A DNA stretch of 53,880 nucleotides from contig PCCS01000042.1 of the NCBI GenBank assembly GCA_002731825.1, positions 1 through 53,880 on the forward strand, in the 5' to 3' direction. The notes beneath the pieces were generated by a model, which worked only from the letters and a program-made list of their open reading frames with translations, was not told where the DNA came from and ran no database searches. The translations under genes were made by a program, and so were the position numbers. Numbering within the stretch: the first letter of the stretch is position 1; the number at the start of each line of letters is the position of its first letter. The stretch is from Myxococcales bacterium. GTDB lineage: Bacteria; Myxococcota_A; Bradymonadia; UBA7976; UBA1532. Below, piece by piece: positions 1 to 9,303 of the stretch.

Positions 1-9
1 CATCCTTCA

Positions 10-420
10 ATGCCAAACGGCATCTCGCCCATGTCGTTATCCGACCTTGAAAAAATGAGTGAATTGGCTGAATTAATTGCGGACTTAGCCCGTGTCGGTG
101 GCCTTGAGCGGCCCATGGATGTTGGTCTTGGACAGTATCTTTTGACGAGACTGAGTTCGGCGCTACTGGGCCTGGAAACCGAGGCACCGCTGCCAAGAGA
201 CCAACTCATCAACGCTCATGCTTTATTCATTGAAGATGAAAGCTTATCCGAGCGGACCAAAGATGCAGCCTATATTTGGTGGCTCGAACAGAGCGGTCGC
301 TCCAGAAAAAGTGTGGACTGCCTTCTCGCCCTAGCCAATGAGGAACTTGCAGGCGTCGCTATCGGAGCTTTAGACCCCCGCTTTGCGCGGGTTTTCTGGA
401 TAGACGAGACTCATGGCTAG
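10..420 (+). CDS. Hypothetical protein, possibly 5'-truncated
   Basis: I do not recognise this 136-residue protein. It is acidic, largely predicted helical and has no signal peptide, membrane segment or Cys motif. The frame is open up to the left edge, so the real start could lie outside the window; ATGs at 10, 31 and 55 are all possible and none has a visible upstream Shine-Dalgarno sequence inside the window. It ends with TAG 45 bases before the LysE-type exporter on the same strand, so the two may be cotranscribed. Function cannot be assigned. Confidence 0.55.
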   Translation: MPNGISPMSLSDLEKMSELAELIADLARVGGLERPMDVGLGQYLLTRLSSALLGLETEAPLPRDQLINAHALFIEDESLSERTKDAAYIWWLEQSGRSRKSVDCLLALANEELAGVAIGALDPRFARVFWIDETHG

Positions 421-465
421 CGCGCCAAATGAAGACGCGCCTTTATCCCATCAGACCGTGTTCAA

Positions 466-1101
466 ATGACTTTCATTCTTCTGGGCGGTGCGTTTGGCTT
501 GGCTGGTGGCCTTGTACCGGGTCCCCTCACCGCTCTCGTCATTGCTCAAACCCTTAGATTTTCTCGTTTAGAGGGCTATAAAGTCAGCCTCGCACCAGTC
601 ATCACCGATGGTCCCCTTCTCTTCGTCAGTTTATTCCTTGCTCACCAAGCGCAGTCCATTGCGATGCTGACAGCAGGTATCAGTTTAGGGGGCGTCCTGG
701 TGTTAATTTGGCTCGCACTCGATACCTGGCGAGCTTCCGCGCCCAGTATCAATACGGGCCGAGTCGCTGAGTCGAATATCGGTGGTGCCAACAGTTTGAA
801 AAAATCGGTTCTGACAAATTTGCTCAATCCACATCCATATTTATTTTGGATCACGGTGGGGGGACCTACGGCCAGTAAAGCACTGATGGCAGGTACACTA
901 CACCTCGTCGGCTTTGTCGCGTCCTTCGCCATTGCCATCGTCGGTTCAAAAATGGTGATCGCAACGGCTATAGATCATTACCGAGAGCAATTTCAGGGCC
1001 GGGTTTATCAGCTTACGTTGAAGGGGCTTGCCCTCGCTCTGCTCGCCATTGCTGGGCAATTCGCATTTGATGCTTGGACGGCCTTTTCAGGCCTCAATTA
1101 G
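466..1101 (+). CDS. LysE/RhtB-family amino-acid exporter
   Basis: A 211-residue hydrophobic protein with about six predicted membrane helices and the N-terminal pattern GGLVPGPLTALVIAQTLR, where the glycine/proline-rich first helix and following PGP are typical of LysE/RhtB translocators. Family members export amino acids or related small molecules across the inner membrane by proton exchange; the substrate cannot be read from sequence. Length matches the family (about 200-210 residues). The ATG at 466 has no strong ribosome binding site. It converges with the catabolic operon, whose last gene ends 15 bases away on the other strand. Confidence 0.82.
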   Translation: MTFILLGGAFGLAGGLVPGPLTALVIAQTLRFSRLEGYKVSLAPVITDGPLLFVSLFLAHQAQSIAMLTAGISLGGVLVLIWLALDTWRASAPSINTGRVAESNIGGANSLKKSVLTNLLNPHPYLFWITVGGPTASKALMAGTLHLVGFVASFAIAIVGSKMVIATAIDHYREQFQGRVYQLTLKGLALALLAIAGQFAFDAWTAFSGLN

Positions 1102-1116
1102 CCAATTCAAATTCCA

Positions 1117-1494
1117 TCATTTCTTTTGCGAGTCCCGTTCCTTCTGGAGATAAATCACATCGCTTTCCATTTTTTGGAGACTCTTGACCGTGTCGAGTTC
1201 CAGATCCGTGGCCGCGGCGGTCAGCAATGCGATCTGCTTACGCATTTCAAAATGAGTAAATAAAAGCCAAACAACACCAAGGGTCTGCAAAATCAGCAGG
1301 ACGAGGATCCAAGTACTCCGTTTACCCATGCGATCAAGTCGATCTTTATTGCGATAAATCGGGGCCTCAAGCTCTTTTTTATTACGATAAATAACCGAAC
1401 GCAGTCGATCAAGAGAGGACCGAGTCGTCCGATCTAACTCTTCGAACTGGTCCTTGATCTGATTCATTATTCCGGGTGGTGTTTCAAGACTCAT
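1117..1494 (-). CDS. Small coiled-coil membrane protein
   Basis: This 125-residue protein has a charged N-terminal helix (about residues 10-55) carrying a short internal duplication around YRNK, one strongly hydrophobic segment at about 59-80 (TWILVLLILQTLGVVWLLF), and a C-terminal heptad-like helix ending in lysines. It is probably an inner-membrane protein with coiled coils on either side. It begins 8 bases after the carboxyltransferase stop and is the last gene of the catabolic operon. No family recognised; a role in acyl-CoA metabolism is suggested only by position. Confidence 0.6.
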   Translation of the reverse strand: MSLETPPGIMNQIKDQFEELDRTTRSSLDRLRSVIYRNKKELEAPIYRNKDRLDRMGKRSTWILVLLILQTLGVVWLLFTHFEMRKQIALLTAAATDLELDTVKSLQKMESDVIYLQKERDSQKK

Positions 1495-1502
1495 GACAGG
1501 GC

Positions 1503-3032
1503 TCAGACTGGGGTTACGCCATGCTTGCGAACCGTCGGAAGAGCATATGCTTCCCGATAATAAGCGAAGCGTTCAATCAACTCTGAGCGCAGCCGGTCTG
1601 CCGGAATAATTGCGTCGACAACCAATTCAGAGGCCAATTTTACAATATCCACGTCATCCGCATACTCAGCGCGTTTTGCAGCAACATATGCGTCACGATC
1701 ACTTTCTGGCTGTTCAGCGATCTTTCGAGCGAAAACAGCGTTAACGGCCGCTTCTGGTCCCATGACAGCGATCATTGCTTGCGGAAGTGCAATGGAGCAA
1801 TCCGGCTCAAAACCGGGACCACACATTGCATACAAGCCTGCGCCATAGGCTTTTCGAACGACCACACTAATGCGAGGCACGTTCGCTGAACTCACCGCGC
1901 TGATCATCTTGGCTCCATGGCGAATAATCCCCTCGCGCTCCACTTTACTGCCGATCATGAAGCCTGGTACATCTGCAAGGTAGAGAAGCGGAATATTAAA
2001 GGCATTACACAGATTGACGAACCGCGTTGCCTTATCAGCGGAATCAACGAAGAGGACCCCGCCTTTGTATTTGGAATTGTTGGCAACAATCCCAACGACC
2101 TCTCCACCAATTCGGCAAAGCGCAGTGACCATTTCCTTAGCAAAGCGAGCCTTAATTTCCAGCATGCTGCCTTCATCGACGAGGGCCCGAATGAAGTTTC
2201 GGATATCGAATAATTTGTTCTGTTCAGGGGGTATAATCTCATCCATCGGCGGACTATCTACAGGCGCAGACGGGTCATTGACCGGTGGTACCTTGGAACA
2301 ATTGCTCGGAAAATAGCTTAGGTAGGCACGGCACCAATCTAGGGCCTCGACCTCGGTTTTGACGAGCACGTCACCGCAGCCTGACTCGCCCGTGTGCATC
2401 CGTGCCCCACCCATTTCTTCTAGGGTCACCGTCTCGCCGATGACCATTTCAGCCATGCGTGGACTTCCTAAATACATACTCGCGTTCTTATTGACCATGA
2501 CGACAACATCACAAAATGCTGGGATGTATGCGCCACCTGCGGCAGACGGACCAAAAAGAAGACAAATTTGAGGGATGTCGCCAGACATATGGACCTGGTT
2601 GTAAAAAATTTTGCCGGCGCCGCGTCGACCTGGGAACATCTCGATTTGGTCGGTGATCCGAGCGCCTGCCGAATCCACAAGATAGAGTAAGGGACAGCGT
2701 CTTTTCTGGGCCACCTCTTGGATTCTAATGATTTTCTCGACGGTGCGCTTGCCCCAAGACCCAGCCTTGACAGTCGAATCATTGGCCATGATTGCAACCG
2801 GCCTACCATCTACCCGAGCCAACCCGGTTACGACACCATCGGCGGGTAGATCGCCTGCGAGTACATTAGCAAATTCGCCATCTTCCACAAAGGAATCGGC
2901 ATCGACTAAGTGCGAGATCCGGTCCCGTACAAACATCTTGCCCTTAGCCTCATTGGCCTCGTGATATTTCTGTTTGCCGCCCTGATGAACACCATCAGCC
3001 AGCCCGCGAATTTCTCCAGTGCGATTACTCAT
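1503..3032 (-). CDS. Acyl-CoA carboxylase carboxyltransferase (beta) subunit, methylcrotonyl-CoA type
   Basis: A 509-residue biotin-dependent carboxyltransferase with two crotonase-like halves. The N half carries the acyl-CoA site around LVDSAGARI and the GPSAAGGAYIPAFCD oxyanion region; the C half carries the biotin site around DVPGFMIGSKVEREGIIRHGAKM and KAYGAGLYAM. The AGGAYIPA wording resembles methylcrotonyl-CoA carboxylase beta more than propionyl-CoA carboxylase. In leucine breakdown the holoenzyme makes 3-methylglutaconyl-CoA, the substrate of the hydratase encoded immediately upstream (1-base gap). No biotin carboxylase/BCCP subunit is in the window, so the alpha partner must be elsewhere. 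Propionyl- or geranyl-CoA specificity cannot be excluded. A liuB/mccB assignment is plausible but not proven. Confidence 0.85.
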   Translation of the reverse strand: MSNRTGEIRGLADGVHQGGKQKYHEANEAKGKMFVRDRISHLVDADSFVEDGEFANVLAGDLPADGVVTGLARVDGRPVAIMANDSTVKAGSWGKRTVEKIIRIQEVAQKRRCPLLYLVDSAGARITDQIEMFPGRRGAGKIFYNQVHMSGDIPQICLLFGPSAAGGAYIPAFCDVVVMVNKNASMYLGSPRMAEMVIGETVTLEEMGGARMHTGESGCGDVLVKTEVEALDWCRAYLSYFPSNCSKVPPVNDPSAPVDSPPMDEIIPPEQNKLFDIRNFIRALVDEGSMLEIKARFAKEMVTALCRIGGEVVGIVANNSKYKGGVLFVDSADKATRFVNLCNAFNIPLLYLADVPGFMIGSKVEREGIIRHGAKMISAVSSANVPRISVVVRKAYGAGLYAMCGPGFEPDCSIALPQAMIAVMGPEAAVNAVFARKIAEQPESDRDAYVAAKRAEYADDVDIVKLASELVVDAIIPADRLRSELIERFAYYREAYALPTVRKHGVTPV

Positions 3033-3033
3033 T

Positions 3034-3804
3034 TCACTCCCCTCGGTAGACTGGTGGCCGTTTTTCAGCGAAAGCCCGCAAGCCTTCTAGACGATCCTCG
3101 GTTGGAATGGTCACGTCGTAACACGCGCGCTCCCAACGCAAGCCGGCTTCCATATGCAAATCCCAGCCACCCTCAATCGCCCGCTTGGCTTGAGTGAGAG
3201 AGATGGGCGCGCCCTTGCATACCTCAGCCGCGAGCTCGGTCGCAGCAGCCACGTGGTCATCAGCAACTCTGTTGACGACACCAAGTCTCAGCGCGTCATC
3301 CGCACCGATTCGGGTGCCCGTCAAAATAAGCTCCTTTGCCCGAGCAACACCGATGAGGCGTGGAAGCCGCTGGGTCCCTCCTGCGCCAGGCAAGATGCCC
3401 AAGCGCACTTCTGGGAGACCGAGCATGACATTCTGATTGGCCACTCGCAGGTCGGTACACAGAGCTAATTCAAGTCCACCACCAAGGCACGCGCCATGAA
3501 GTGCCCCTATCCAAACTTTAGGACTGTTCGCGATGGTATTCATCATACGATTTAGCGCTGTGACAAACTCACGCACCTGGTCTTCCGGCATGCCTTTACG
3601 CTCTTTAAGATCGGCGCCGGCACAAAAAGCTTTGTCACCCGTGCTGGTCAATATTACACAGCGGACAGCCTTTTCTTTAGCGACCGCATCAGCGGCCTCT
3701 TGAAGGCCTTGAACGACGGGTCGCCCCAAAGCATTTCTTCGCTCCGGTGCGTTGATCCGCACCACCCACATGCTCGCATGTTTTTCGATGTCGACCTTAG
3801 ACAA
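3034..3804 (-). CDS. liuC: Methylglutaconyl-CoA hydratase-like crotonase (AUH/LiuC type)
   Basis: A 256-residue crotonase. Motifs follow the mammalian AUH enzyme closely: KAFCAGADLKER oxyanion segment, GGGLELAL with the first catalytic Glu, LPEVRLGILPGAGGTQRLPR with the second Glu, and a C-terminus reading TIPTEDRLEG..KRPPVYRGE. It would hydrate 3-methylglutaconyl-CoA to HMG-CoA in leucine catabolism, fitting the carboxyltransferase downstream and HMG-CoA lyase upstream. The start is TTG at 3804 with GGAGG six bases upstream; that GGAGG lies in a 14-bp near-palindrome (3804-3817, ATGGAG/CTCCAT arms), which could partly mask it. 137 noncoding bases separate it from the HMG-CoA lyase stop. Confidence 0.87.
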   Translation of the reverse strand: MSKVDIEKHASMWVVRINAPERRNALGRPVVQGLQEAADAVAKEKAVRCVILTSTGDKAFCAGADLKERKGMPEDQVREFVTALNRMMNTIANSPKVWIGALHGACLGGGLELALCTDLRVANQNVMLGLPEVRLGILPGAGGTQRLPRLIGVARAKELILTGTRIGADDALRLGVVNRVADDHVAAATELAAEVCKGAPISLTQAKRAIEGGWDLHMEAGLRWERACYDVTIPTEDRLEGLRAFAEKRPPVYRGE

Positions 3805-3941
3805 TGGAGACCTCCATTCGAACCGTATTTAGAGTATGCCCGCAGGACAGCACAATCGAGGTCCGGATCACAACAAAATAGCAGATCTCAGTCTAAATCA
3901 GCTATATCAATTCAAACGTAAAGAGACCCGAAATTCACGGG

Positions 3942-4859
3942 CTAATCATCGGTGTGTTCGGCCATGCAGGCCTGTAATGTTCGGCCGGGTAACGTACGAC
4001 CAAGAAGCTGCGTGGCCATTCGACCAGCCGTGACCAATTTGTCGAAGTCGATCCCAGTCTCAATGCCCATTCCGTGGAGCATACCGACCAAATCCTCGGT
4101 CGCTAGATTACCAGATGCCCCAGGCGCATACGGGCACCCACCTAACCCAGCAATACTGGTATCGAATGTGGTCACCCCGTACTCAAGGCCGACCAAGCAG
4201 TTTGCCAAGGCCAACCCCCTTGTATCATGCATGTGCATCGCAATCTGAGACAGGCCTAAACGCGTCCGAAATGTCTCGAGGACAGCGCAGGTCTGAGCGG
4301 GGTTCCCCACACCGATTGTATCACCGAGACTAATTTCGTAAGCACCGAGTTCGAGTAATTTTTCCGCGACTTCGACCGCTTCGGCAGGGCTGACGGCACC
4401 TTCATAAGGACATCCCCAAACCGTACTCACATAGGCACGGACGGCTACGCCTGCGTCGTGGCAACGCTGAAAAACCGGTTTGAAAGCGGTGAAAGTCTCC
4501 TGGCGGCTCTTATTGATATTGCGGGCATTATGGGTCTCACTAGCAGACATAAATACAGCCACTTCACGCAGTGGCGTCTTCAATGCTCGGTCTAAACCGC
4601 GCTCATTGGGAACTAAGGCTGTATACGTGGTCGCGGCACTTGGCTCAAAGGCAGCAGCAACGCGATCGGCGTCTGCGAGGGCTGGAATCCAGCGCGGGTG
4701 GACAAAGCTCGTGATTTCAACATAAGGCAGCCCTGCATCCGACAGGCTTTTGATTAATTCGATCTTGTCTTCACTGGGCACAAAGGCCTCTTCGTTTTGA
4801 AGACCATCACGGGGACCGACCTCATAGACGCGAACAGACTTTGGCAAGTTTTGAAGCAC
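3942..4859 (-). CDS. mvaB: Hydroxymethylglutaryl-CoA lyase
   Basis: An HMGL-like TIM-barrel lyase that cleaves HMG-CoA to acetoacetate and acetyl-CoA, the last step of leucine degradation. Visible signatures: VYEVGPRDGLQNE at the N-terminus (metal-binding Asp), HMHDTRGLALAN with the metal-binding histidines, and the catalytic-Cys loop SIAGLGGCPYAPGASGN followed by LATED. I chose GTG at 4859 because a run of six G followed by AA stands 5 bases upstream and the 305-residue product is the usual family length. An ATG at 4928 would add 23 residues and overlap the preceding B12-domain gene by 47 bases. Also called liuE/yngG. Confidence 0.92.
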   Translation of the reverse strand: MLQNLPKSVRVYEVGPRDGLQNEEAFVPSEDKIELIKSLSDAGLPYVEITSFVHPRWIPALADADRVAAAFEPSAATTYTALVPNERGLDRALKTPLREVAVFMSASETHNARNINKSRQETFTAFKPVFQRCHDAGVAVRAYVSTVWGCPYEGAVSPAEAVEVAEKLLELGAYEISLGDTIGVGNPAQTCAVLETFRTRLGLSQIAMHMHDTRGLALANCLVGLEYGVTTFDTSIAGLGGCPYAPGASGNLATEDLVGMLHGMGIETGIDFDKLVTAGRMATQLLGRTLPGRTLQACMAEHTDD

Positions 4860-4881
4860 GGATTCCCCCCATGGACCGACA

Positions 4882-5280
4882 CTAGTCAAGCGTGGGCTGG
4901 GCCTTGATCCACTGTACGATGTCATCAAGACTGGACCCTGGCGTGAAAATCTCAGCCACCCCAGCCTTTTTTAACGTAGCAACATCGTCTTCAGGTATCA
5001 CGCCTCCACCGAAGACTAGGATATCCGATGCGTCTCTATCCGCCAATTCTTTCAATACAGCTGGAAATAAAGTGTTGTGAGCGCCCGATAAGATGGAAAG
5101 CCCGACGATATCAACATCTTCCTGGATTGCGGCTTCCGCAATCATTTGAGGGGTTTGGTGCAAGCCCGTATAGACGACTTCCATCCCGGCGTCCCTCAAC
5201 GCCCGAGCGATCACTTTCGCACCTCGGTCATGTCCATCGAGACCGGGCTTAGCGACCAAAACTCTAATGCGACTACTCAT
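4882..5280 (-). CDS. Free-standing cobalamin-binding subunit of an acyl-CoA mutase
   Basis: This 132-residue protein is a complete B12-binding Rossmann-like domain of the methylmalonyl-CoA mutase C-terminal family. It has [14 protein letters not shown], containing DxHxxG whose His ligates cobalt from below, then [20 protein letters not shown] and [11 protein letters not shown]. In two-subunit mutases (isobutyryl-, 2-hydroxyisobutyryl- or split methylmalonyl-CoA mutases) such a small subunit pairs with a separate catalytic subunit of about 550 residues, which is absent here. The ATG overlaps the acyl-CoA dehydrogenase TAA by one base, implying translational coupling. Which acyl-CoA is isomerised cannot be told from this subunit alone. 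Confidence 0.88.
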   Translation of the reverse strand: MSSRIRVLVAKPGLDGHDRGAKVIARALRDAGMEVVYTGLHQTPQMIAEAAIQEDVDIVGLSILSGAHNTLFPAVLKELADRDASDILVFGGGVIPEDDVATLKKAGVAEIFTPGSSLDDIVQWIKAQPTLD

Positions 5281-6428
5281 TATCTCCCCCCTGAAGCAAA
5301 GCCTCGCAGAACCTCCCGTGCGATTACAATCCGCTGGACTTCACTTGTGCCCTCGTAGATCCGCGTGACGCGCACGTCACGCACTAACCGCTCAACGAGA
5401 TAGCGTTCATCGCATCCATCCGGTCCAAGAATCTCGAGCATGCGCCCGCAAATTCGATTGGCAGCCTCGGTGCAAAACAGCTTTGAGGAGGCTGCTTCCC
5501 GAGTGAGGGGCCGCCCTTCATCCTTTAAATAGGCTGCCTTGGTACAAAGAAGCCATGCACCGTCTAACTCTGCCTGAGACTCTGCAATGAGCCTGGTCCA
5601 TTGCGCGGCATATGGCGATTCACGTCGCTGAGCGAGCCAATCAATCCCGACGTTAAGAGCGGCTTGGGCTATCCCACACGCCTGTGCACTGACACCAACA
5701 CGGCCGCCGTCCAGCGAGTTCATTGCAATTCTAAAACCAATGCCTTCTTCGCCCAGGCGTTGCTCAGCGGGTATGAAACACTCTTCAAAAACCAGCTGCG
5801 TCGTCGCCGAACCGCGTAAGCCCAGTTTCTCTTCTGGTTTGGTCACGGTAAAGCCCGGCGTATCAGGTGTGACCAAGAACGCCGAGATTCCCCGAGCCTT
5901 GAGATCTGAATCGGTGGCCGCCATGACCAAATACACACCACAATGCCCGCCGCTCGTAACCCAAGACTTTACGCCATTTAAAATGTAGCCACCGTCGGTG
6001 CGCTGAGCGGTGGTTTTCAAGCTCGCCGCATCACTGCCGGAGCCAGGTTCACTGAGACTGAAGCCATACGCGGGCCAATCGCCATTGCGCAGAGCGGGCA
6101 GAAACTGCTGGCGTTGGGACGCATCGCCATACTTTTCGATGGCCTCAGCAACCATATTCGTCACCATCATTGCCACCGTGGTGGCACCACAACGCTGGGC
6201 CAGTTCGTTTACGGCTAATACATAGCCCGTAACGCCCGCGCCCAATCCGCCGTATTGCGGAGCGATATTAACACCGAGCAGGCCCGCTGATCCCAGAGCC
6301 TTTAAAGCCGCCGTCGGAAATCGTTCTTCTCGGTCTAGACGGGCTGCATCGGGCAGTAATAATGTATCGGCTAGGGCCGCGGCCGTGGCCCTAGCTGTCT
6401 TTTGGTGATCATCCATTGAAAGTTCCAT
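5280..6428 (-). CDS. Acyl-CoA dehydrogenase, short-chain (butyryl-CoA) type
   Basis: A 382-residue FAD-dependent acyl-CoA dehydrogenase making trans-2-enoyl-CoA. The N-terminal helical domain is followed by the FAD segment [19 protein letters not shown], the [15 protein letters not shown] beta region, and the C-terminal [17 protein letters not shown]. The Glu in YEGT is the catalytic base in short/medium-chain enzymes; isovaleryl-CoA dehydrogenase places its base elsewhere, so this is more likely a butyryl- or short-branched-chain enzyme. I chose ATG at 6428 (AGGAA four bases upstream, overlapping the previous stop). An in-frame start at 6470 would run into the upstream crotonase. It feeds the crotonase, dehydrogenase and thiolase of the same operon. 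Confidence 0.88.
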   Translation of the reverse strand: MELSMDDHQKTARATAAALADTLLLPDAARLDREERFPTAALKALGSAGLLGVNIAPQYGGLGAGVTGYVLAVNELAQRCGATTVAMMVTNMVAEAIEKYGDASQRQQFLPALRNGDWPAYGFSLSEPGSGSDAASLKTTAQRTDGGYILNGVKSWVTSGGHCGVYLVMAATDSDLKARGISAFLVTPDTPGFTVTKPEEKLGLRGSATTQLVFEECFIPAEQRLGEEGIGFRIAMNSLDGGRVGVSAQACGIAQAALNVGIDWLAQRRESPYAAQWTRLIAESQAELDGAWLLCTKAAYLKDEGRPLTREAASSKLFCTEAANRICGRMLEILGPDGCDERYLVERLVRDVRVTRIYEGTSEVQRIVIAREVLRGFASGGR

Positions 6429-6435
6429 AGTGTTC

Positions 6436-7215
6436 CTAGCGGTTGCCAAACGCCGCGTCTCGCTTCTCAAGAAAGGCAGTCATACCTTCGCGAGCATCAG
6501 CGGTATCAAACAGATTACCGAAAGCCTCCGCCTCAAATGCATTTGCAACAGCCAGGGGCGCTTCTACACCGAGTCGTTGAACCCGTTTCGCTAGGCGAAC
6601 AGCCACAGGCCCACGCTTTGCTATTGTACCCGCAATTTTAGTCACCCTCGCCAATAGCGCGTCCGCAGGGAATGTGTCGACGCACAATCCAATTTGCTTG
6701 GCTTCGTCCGCGCGGACCATGCGACCGGTGACCACCAGTTCTAAAGCGCGCATCTCACCGATCCGCCGCGCCAAGCGTTGGGTTCCGCCAAAGCCTGGTA
6801 TCAAACCCAATTTGACTTCGGGTTGTCCAAAGTGAGCGGTCTCACTGGCATAGACGATGTCGCATGCAAGGGCCAACTCACAGCCCCCCCCTAAGCAAAA
6901 TCCGTTGACCGCCGCAATCACCGGTACACTTAGCTTCGCCAACTTAGTGAAAACGGCGTGTCCCAAGGCCGCAAAGTGAGCGGCTTCTCCCGGGGTGAGT
7001 TGAGACATCTGCGCGATGTCGGCCCCGGCTACAAAGGCCTTTTCCCCTGCACCCGTGATGACCACACAGCGAATACTGCTGTCGGTCGAACACGCGTCAA
7101 TATGGGCTTCTAGTGCTGCCAAAACATCTGAATTCAGGGCATTCAAAGCCTTCGGCCGATTGATGGTCAACGTGAGCAAGCCACCCTCAATATTAGCGAG
7201 AACTGCATCAGTCAT
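6436..7215 (-). CDS. Enoyl-CoA hydratase / crotonase
   Basis: A 259-residue crotonase hydrating short-chain enoyl-CoA to (S)-3-hydroxyacyl-CoA. The oxyanion segment KAFVAGADIAQM, GGGCELALACDIVYAS (first catalytic Glu) and FGQPEVKLGLIPGFGGTQRLAR (second Glu) are all intact. Its wording is that of bacterial crotonases, in contrast to the AUH-like paralogue at 3034-3804. It lies 10 bases downstream of the 3-hydroxyacyl-CoA dehydrogenase gene and directly before the acyl-CoA dehydrogenase, giving the classical Crt-Hbd-Thl order in reverse. Confidence 0.9.
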   Translation of the reverse strand: MTDAVLANIEGGLLTLTINRPKALNALNSDVLAALEAHIDACSTDSSIRCVVITGAGEKAFVAGADIAQMSQLTPGEAAHFAALGHAVFTKLAKLSVPVIAAVNGFCLGGGCELALACDIVYASETAHFGQPEVKLGLIPGFGGTQRLARRIGEMRALELVVTGRMVRADEAKQIGLCVDTFPADALLARVTKIAGTIAKRGPVAVRLAKRVQRLGVEAPLAVANAFEAEAFGNLFDTADAREGMTAFLEKRDAAFGNR

Positions 7216-7225
7216 TGGTCACTCC

Positions 7226-8083
7226 TCACGCTTCGCTATAATCGTAGAAACCACGACCACTCTTTCGGCCGAGCCAACCCGCGTCAACATACTGGCGGAG
7301 AAGCGGGCATGGTCTATATTTCGTGTCACCTGTGCCTTCATGAAGCACATTCATGATCGCCAAGCATGTGTCGAGTCCAATGAAATCAGCGAGCGTCAGG
7401 GGACCCATCGGCTGATTCGTTCCCAGCTTCATTGCTTGGTCGATATCTTCAACACTACCAATCCCATGGTACAGAGTCACCACAGCTTCGTTGATCATGG
7501 GCATTAAGATCCGGTTCACGACAAAGCCTGGCATGTCCCGTGCTAAGACTGTAATTTTACCCATTTTTTCTGCGAGTGCAGCAACGGCAGCATACGTGTC
7601 ATCGCTGGTTGCCAGCCCACGGATCACTTCGACTAATTTCATAATGGGAACCGGATTCATGAAATGCATACCGATAAATTTATCGGGTCGGCTCGTCTTC
7701 GCGCCCATCCGCGTAATGGGAATCGAGGACGTGTTCGAAGCCAAAATCGCATCTGGACCCAATATGGTGTCAAGTTCCGCGAAAATAGCATCTTTCAGGG
7801 ACTCGTTTTCGGTCACCGCTTCAACGACAAGCTGGGCCCCAGCCATGTCAGACAAGGCACCCACCGGTGTTATCCGGGCCGCGATTGCGGTTGCCTCGGT
7901 CTCGGTCATGCGCCCTTTTGAGACCGCCCGTGCCAAACGTTTCTCGATGCCCGCTTTGCCTGCACTCGCTCGGTCCATACCTGAGTCTGCTAGGCGTACA
8001 TCACAACCGCTTGCCGCAGCAACTTGCGCGATACCCGCCCCCATTTGACCTGCACCGACAACTCCAACTACTCGAATTGACAT
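7226..8083 (-). CDS. 3-hydroxybutyryl-CoA dehydrogenase
   Basis: A 285-residue single-domain 3-hydroxyacyl-CoA dehydrogenase (Hbd/PaaH type) oxidising 3-hydroxybutyryl-CoA to acetoacetyl-CoA with NAD(P). The Rossmann motif [17 protein letters not shown] is at residues 6-22. It is followed by [11 protein letters not shown], the catalytic-His segment [17 protein letters not shown], and [18 protein letters not shown]. The C-terminal helical domain ends [12 protein letters not shown], as in the family. Length matches Hbd (about 282 residues). It starts 4 bases after the thiolase stop, so the two are cotranscribed. Residues separating NAD from NADP preference are not decisive by eye. Confidence 0.92.
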   Translation of the reverse strand: MSIRVVGVVGAGQMGAGIAQVAAASGCDVRLADSGMDRASAGKAGIEKRLARAVSKGRMTETEATAIAARITPVGALSDMAGAQLVVEAVTENESLKDAIFAELDTILGPDAILASNTSSIPITRMGAKTSRPDKFIGMHFMNPVPIMKLVEVIRGLATSDDTYAAVAALAEKMGKITVLARDMPGFVVNRILMPMINEAVVTLYHGIGSVEDIDQAMKLGTNQPMGPLTLADFIGLDTCLAIMNVLHEGTGDTKYRPCPLLRQYVDAGWLGRKSGRGFYDYSEA

Positions 8084-8087
8084 TCCT

Positions 8088-9269
8088 CTACTCCTGGCGT
8101 TCTACGGCGACCGCTACAGCTTCACCACCGCCGATACAAAGACTCGCAAGACCTCGTTTCACATCACGGGATTTCATGGCGAAGAGTAGAGTTACCAAAA
8201 TTCTTGCGCCGCTTGCTCCGATGGGATGCCCCAGAGAGACTGCACCGCCGTTGACGTTCACCCGGTCTTCAGGCAACGAAGACAATTGATTGCAGGCCAG
8301 AGAAACGGCCGAAAAGGCTTCATTTACCTCATATAAATCGATATCGGTGGACGTGAGACCCTGTTTGTCCAAGAGCTTGTTTATGGCATATGCCGGCGCT
8401 GTCGAAAACCACTCAGGTGCTTGGGCGTGCTGAGTCATCCCCGTGATGCTTGCGAGAACAGGTAGGCCCTTTTCCTTCGCGTATTCGGCGCTCGTAACAA
8501 CCAGAGCCGCGGCACCATCATTAATGCTACTTGCATTACCGGCAGTTACCGTTCCATCGCGCTCGAATGCTGGGCGGAGCCCGCCCAATTTGTCCAAGCG
8601 CCCTCGTCCAGGTTCCTCGTCTTCGCTCACAACGATCGGCTCACCGCGTCGTTGAGGTACATCCACGGGCACGATTTCATCAGCAAAGGCACCCGACTCA
8701 ACCGCGCTCAGAGCTTTTTCGTAACTCGAACGCGCAAAGGCGTCCTGCTGTTCGCGCGTCAGTTCATGTTCGCGAACGCACATTTCTGCAGCATTGCCCA
8801 TGTGAAAATCGTTATAGACATCCCAAAGGCCATCTTTAATCATGCCATCGAGCATTTGTTGATGTCCGAGGCGGTACCCGTTTCGCGAACCAGCCAATAA
8901 GTGAGGGACTTGAGACATATTCTCCATGCCACCAGCGACCACCACGTCCGCATCACCTGCTTTAATAGCCTGAGCTGCAAGCATGACGGCCTTCAGGCCG
9001 CTACCACAGACCTTGTTAATGGTCATGCAGGGCACGCTCTGAGGCAGCCCCGCAAACAAGGCGGCCTGCCGTGCCGGCGCCTGCCCCACCCCTGCGGTGA
9101 GCACACAGCCCATGATCACTTCATTGATTTCGTCAGGTTTGAGCCCAGCCCGCTCGATTGCGGCACCGATAGCCGCGGCGCCTAACTTGGGTGCAGCGAC
9201 CTTGGCCAAGGCCCCTGCAAAGCTTCCTATGGGTGTTCGAGCGGCACCAACTATGACTACTTCGCGCAT
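8088..9269 (-). CDS. Acetyl-CoA acetyltransferase (thiolase)
   Basis: A 393-residue type-II thiolase, cleaving acetoacetyl-CoA to two acetyl-CoA or condensing them. The nucleophilic Cys sits in [19 protein letters not shown], the catalytic His in [19 protein letters not shown], and the second Cys in [15 protein letters not shown]. The last motif reads CIGGGEA where CIGGGMG is commoner. The ATG at 9269 ([15 protein letters not shown]) has GGAG seven bases upstream; the frame also offers a TTG four codons earlier, which would swallow that site. First gene of the catabolic operon, with a promoter-like sequence just upstream. Confidence 0.93.
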   Translation of the reverse strand: MREVVIVGAARTPIGSFAGALAKVAAPKLGAAAIGAAIERAGLKPDEINEVIMGCVLTAGVGQAPARQAALFAGLPQSVPCMTINKVCGSGLKAVMLAAQAIKAGDADVVVAGGMENMSQVPHLLAGSRNGYRLGHQQMLDGMIKDGLWDVYNDFHMGNAAEMCVREHELTREQQDAFARSSYEKALSAVESGAFADEIVPVDVPQRRGEPIVVSEDEEPGRGRLDKLGGLRPAFERDGTVTAGNASSINDGAAALVVTSAEYAKEKGLPVLASITGMTQHAQAPEWFSTAPAYAINKLLDKQGLTSTDIDLYEVNEAFSAVSLACNQLSSLPEDRVNVNGGAVSLGHPIGASGARILVTLLFAMKSRDVKRGLASLCIGGGEAVAVAVERQE

Positions 9270-9303
9270 TTTGTACTCCAAGTCTTTTTGTCCGGCTTTG
9301 GCG

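Noticed and set aside
7491..8048. A 185-codon plus-strand frame across the 3-hydroxybutyryl-CoA dehydrogenase
   Set aside because: It lies wholly within a gene with intact family motifs on the other strand and shows no domain of its own.
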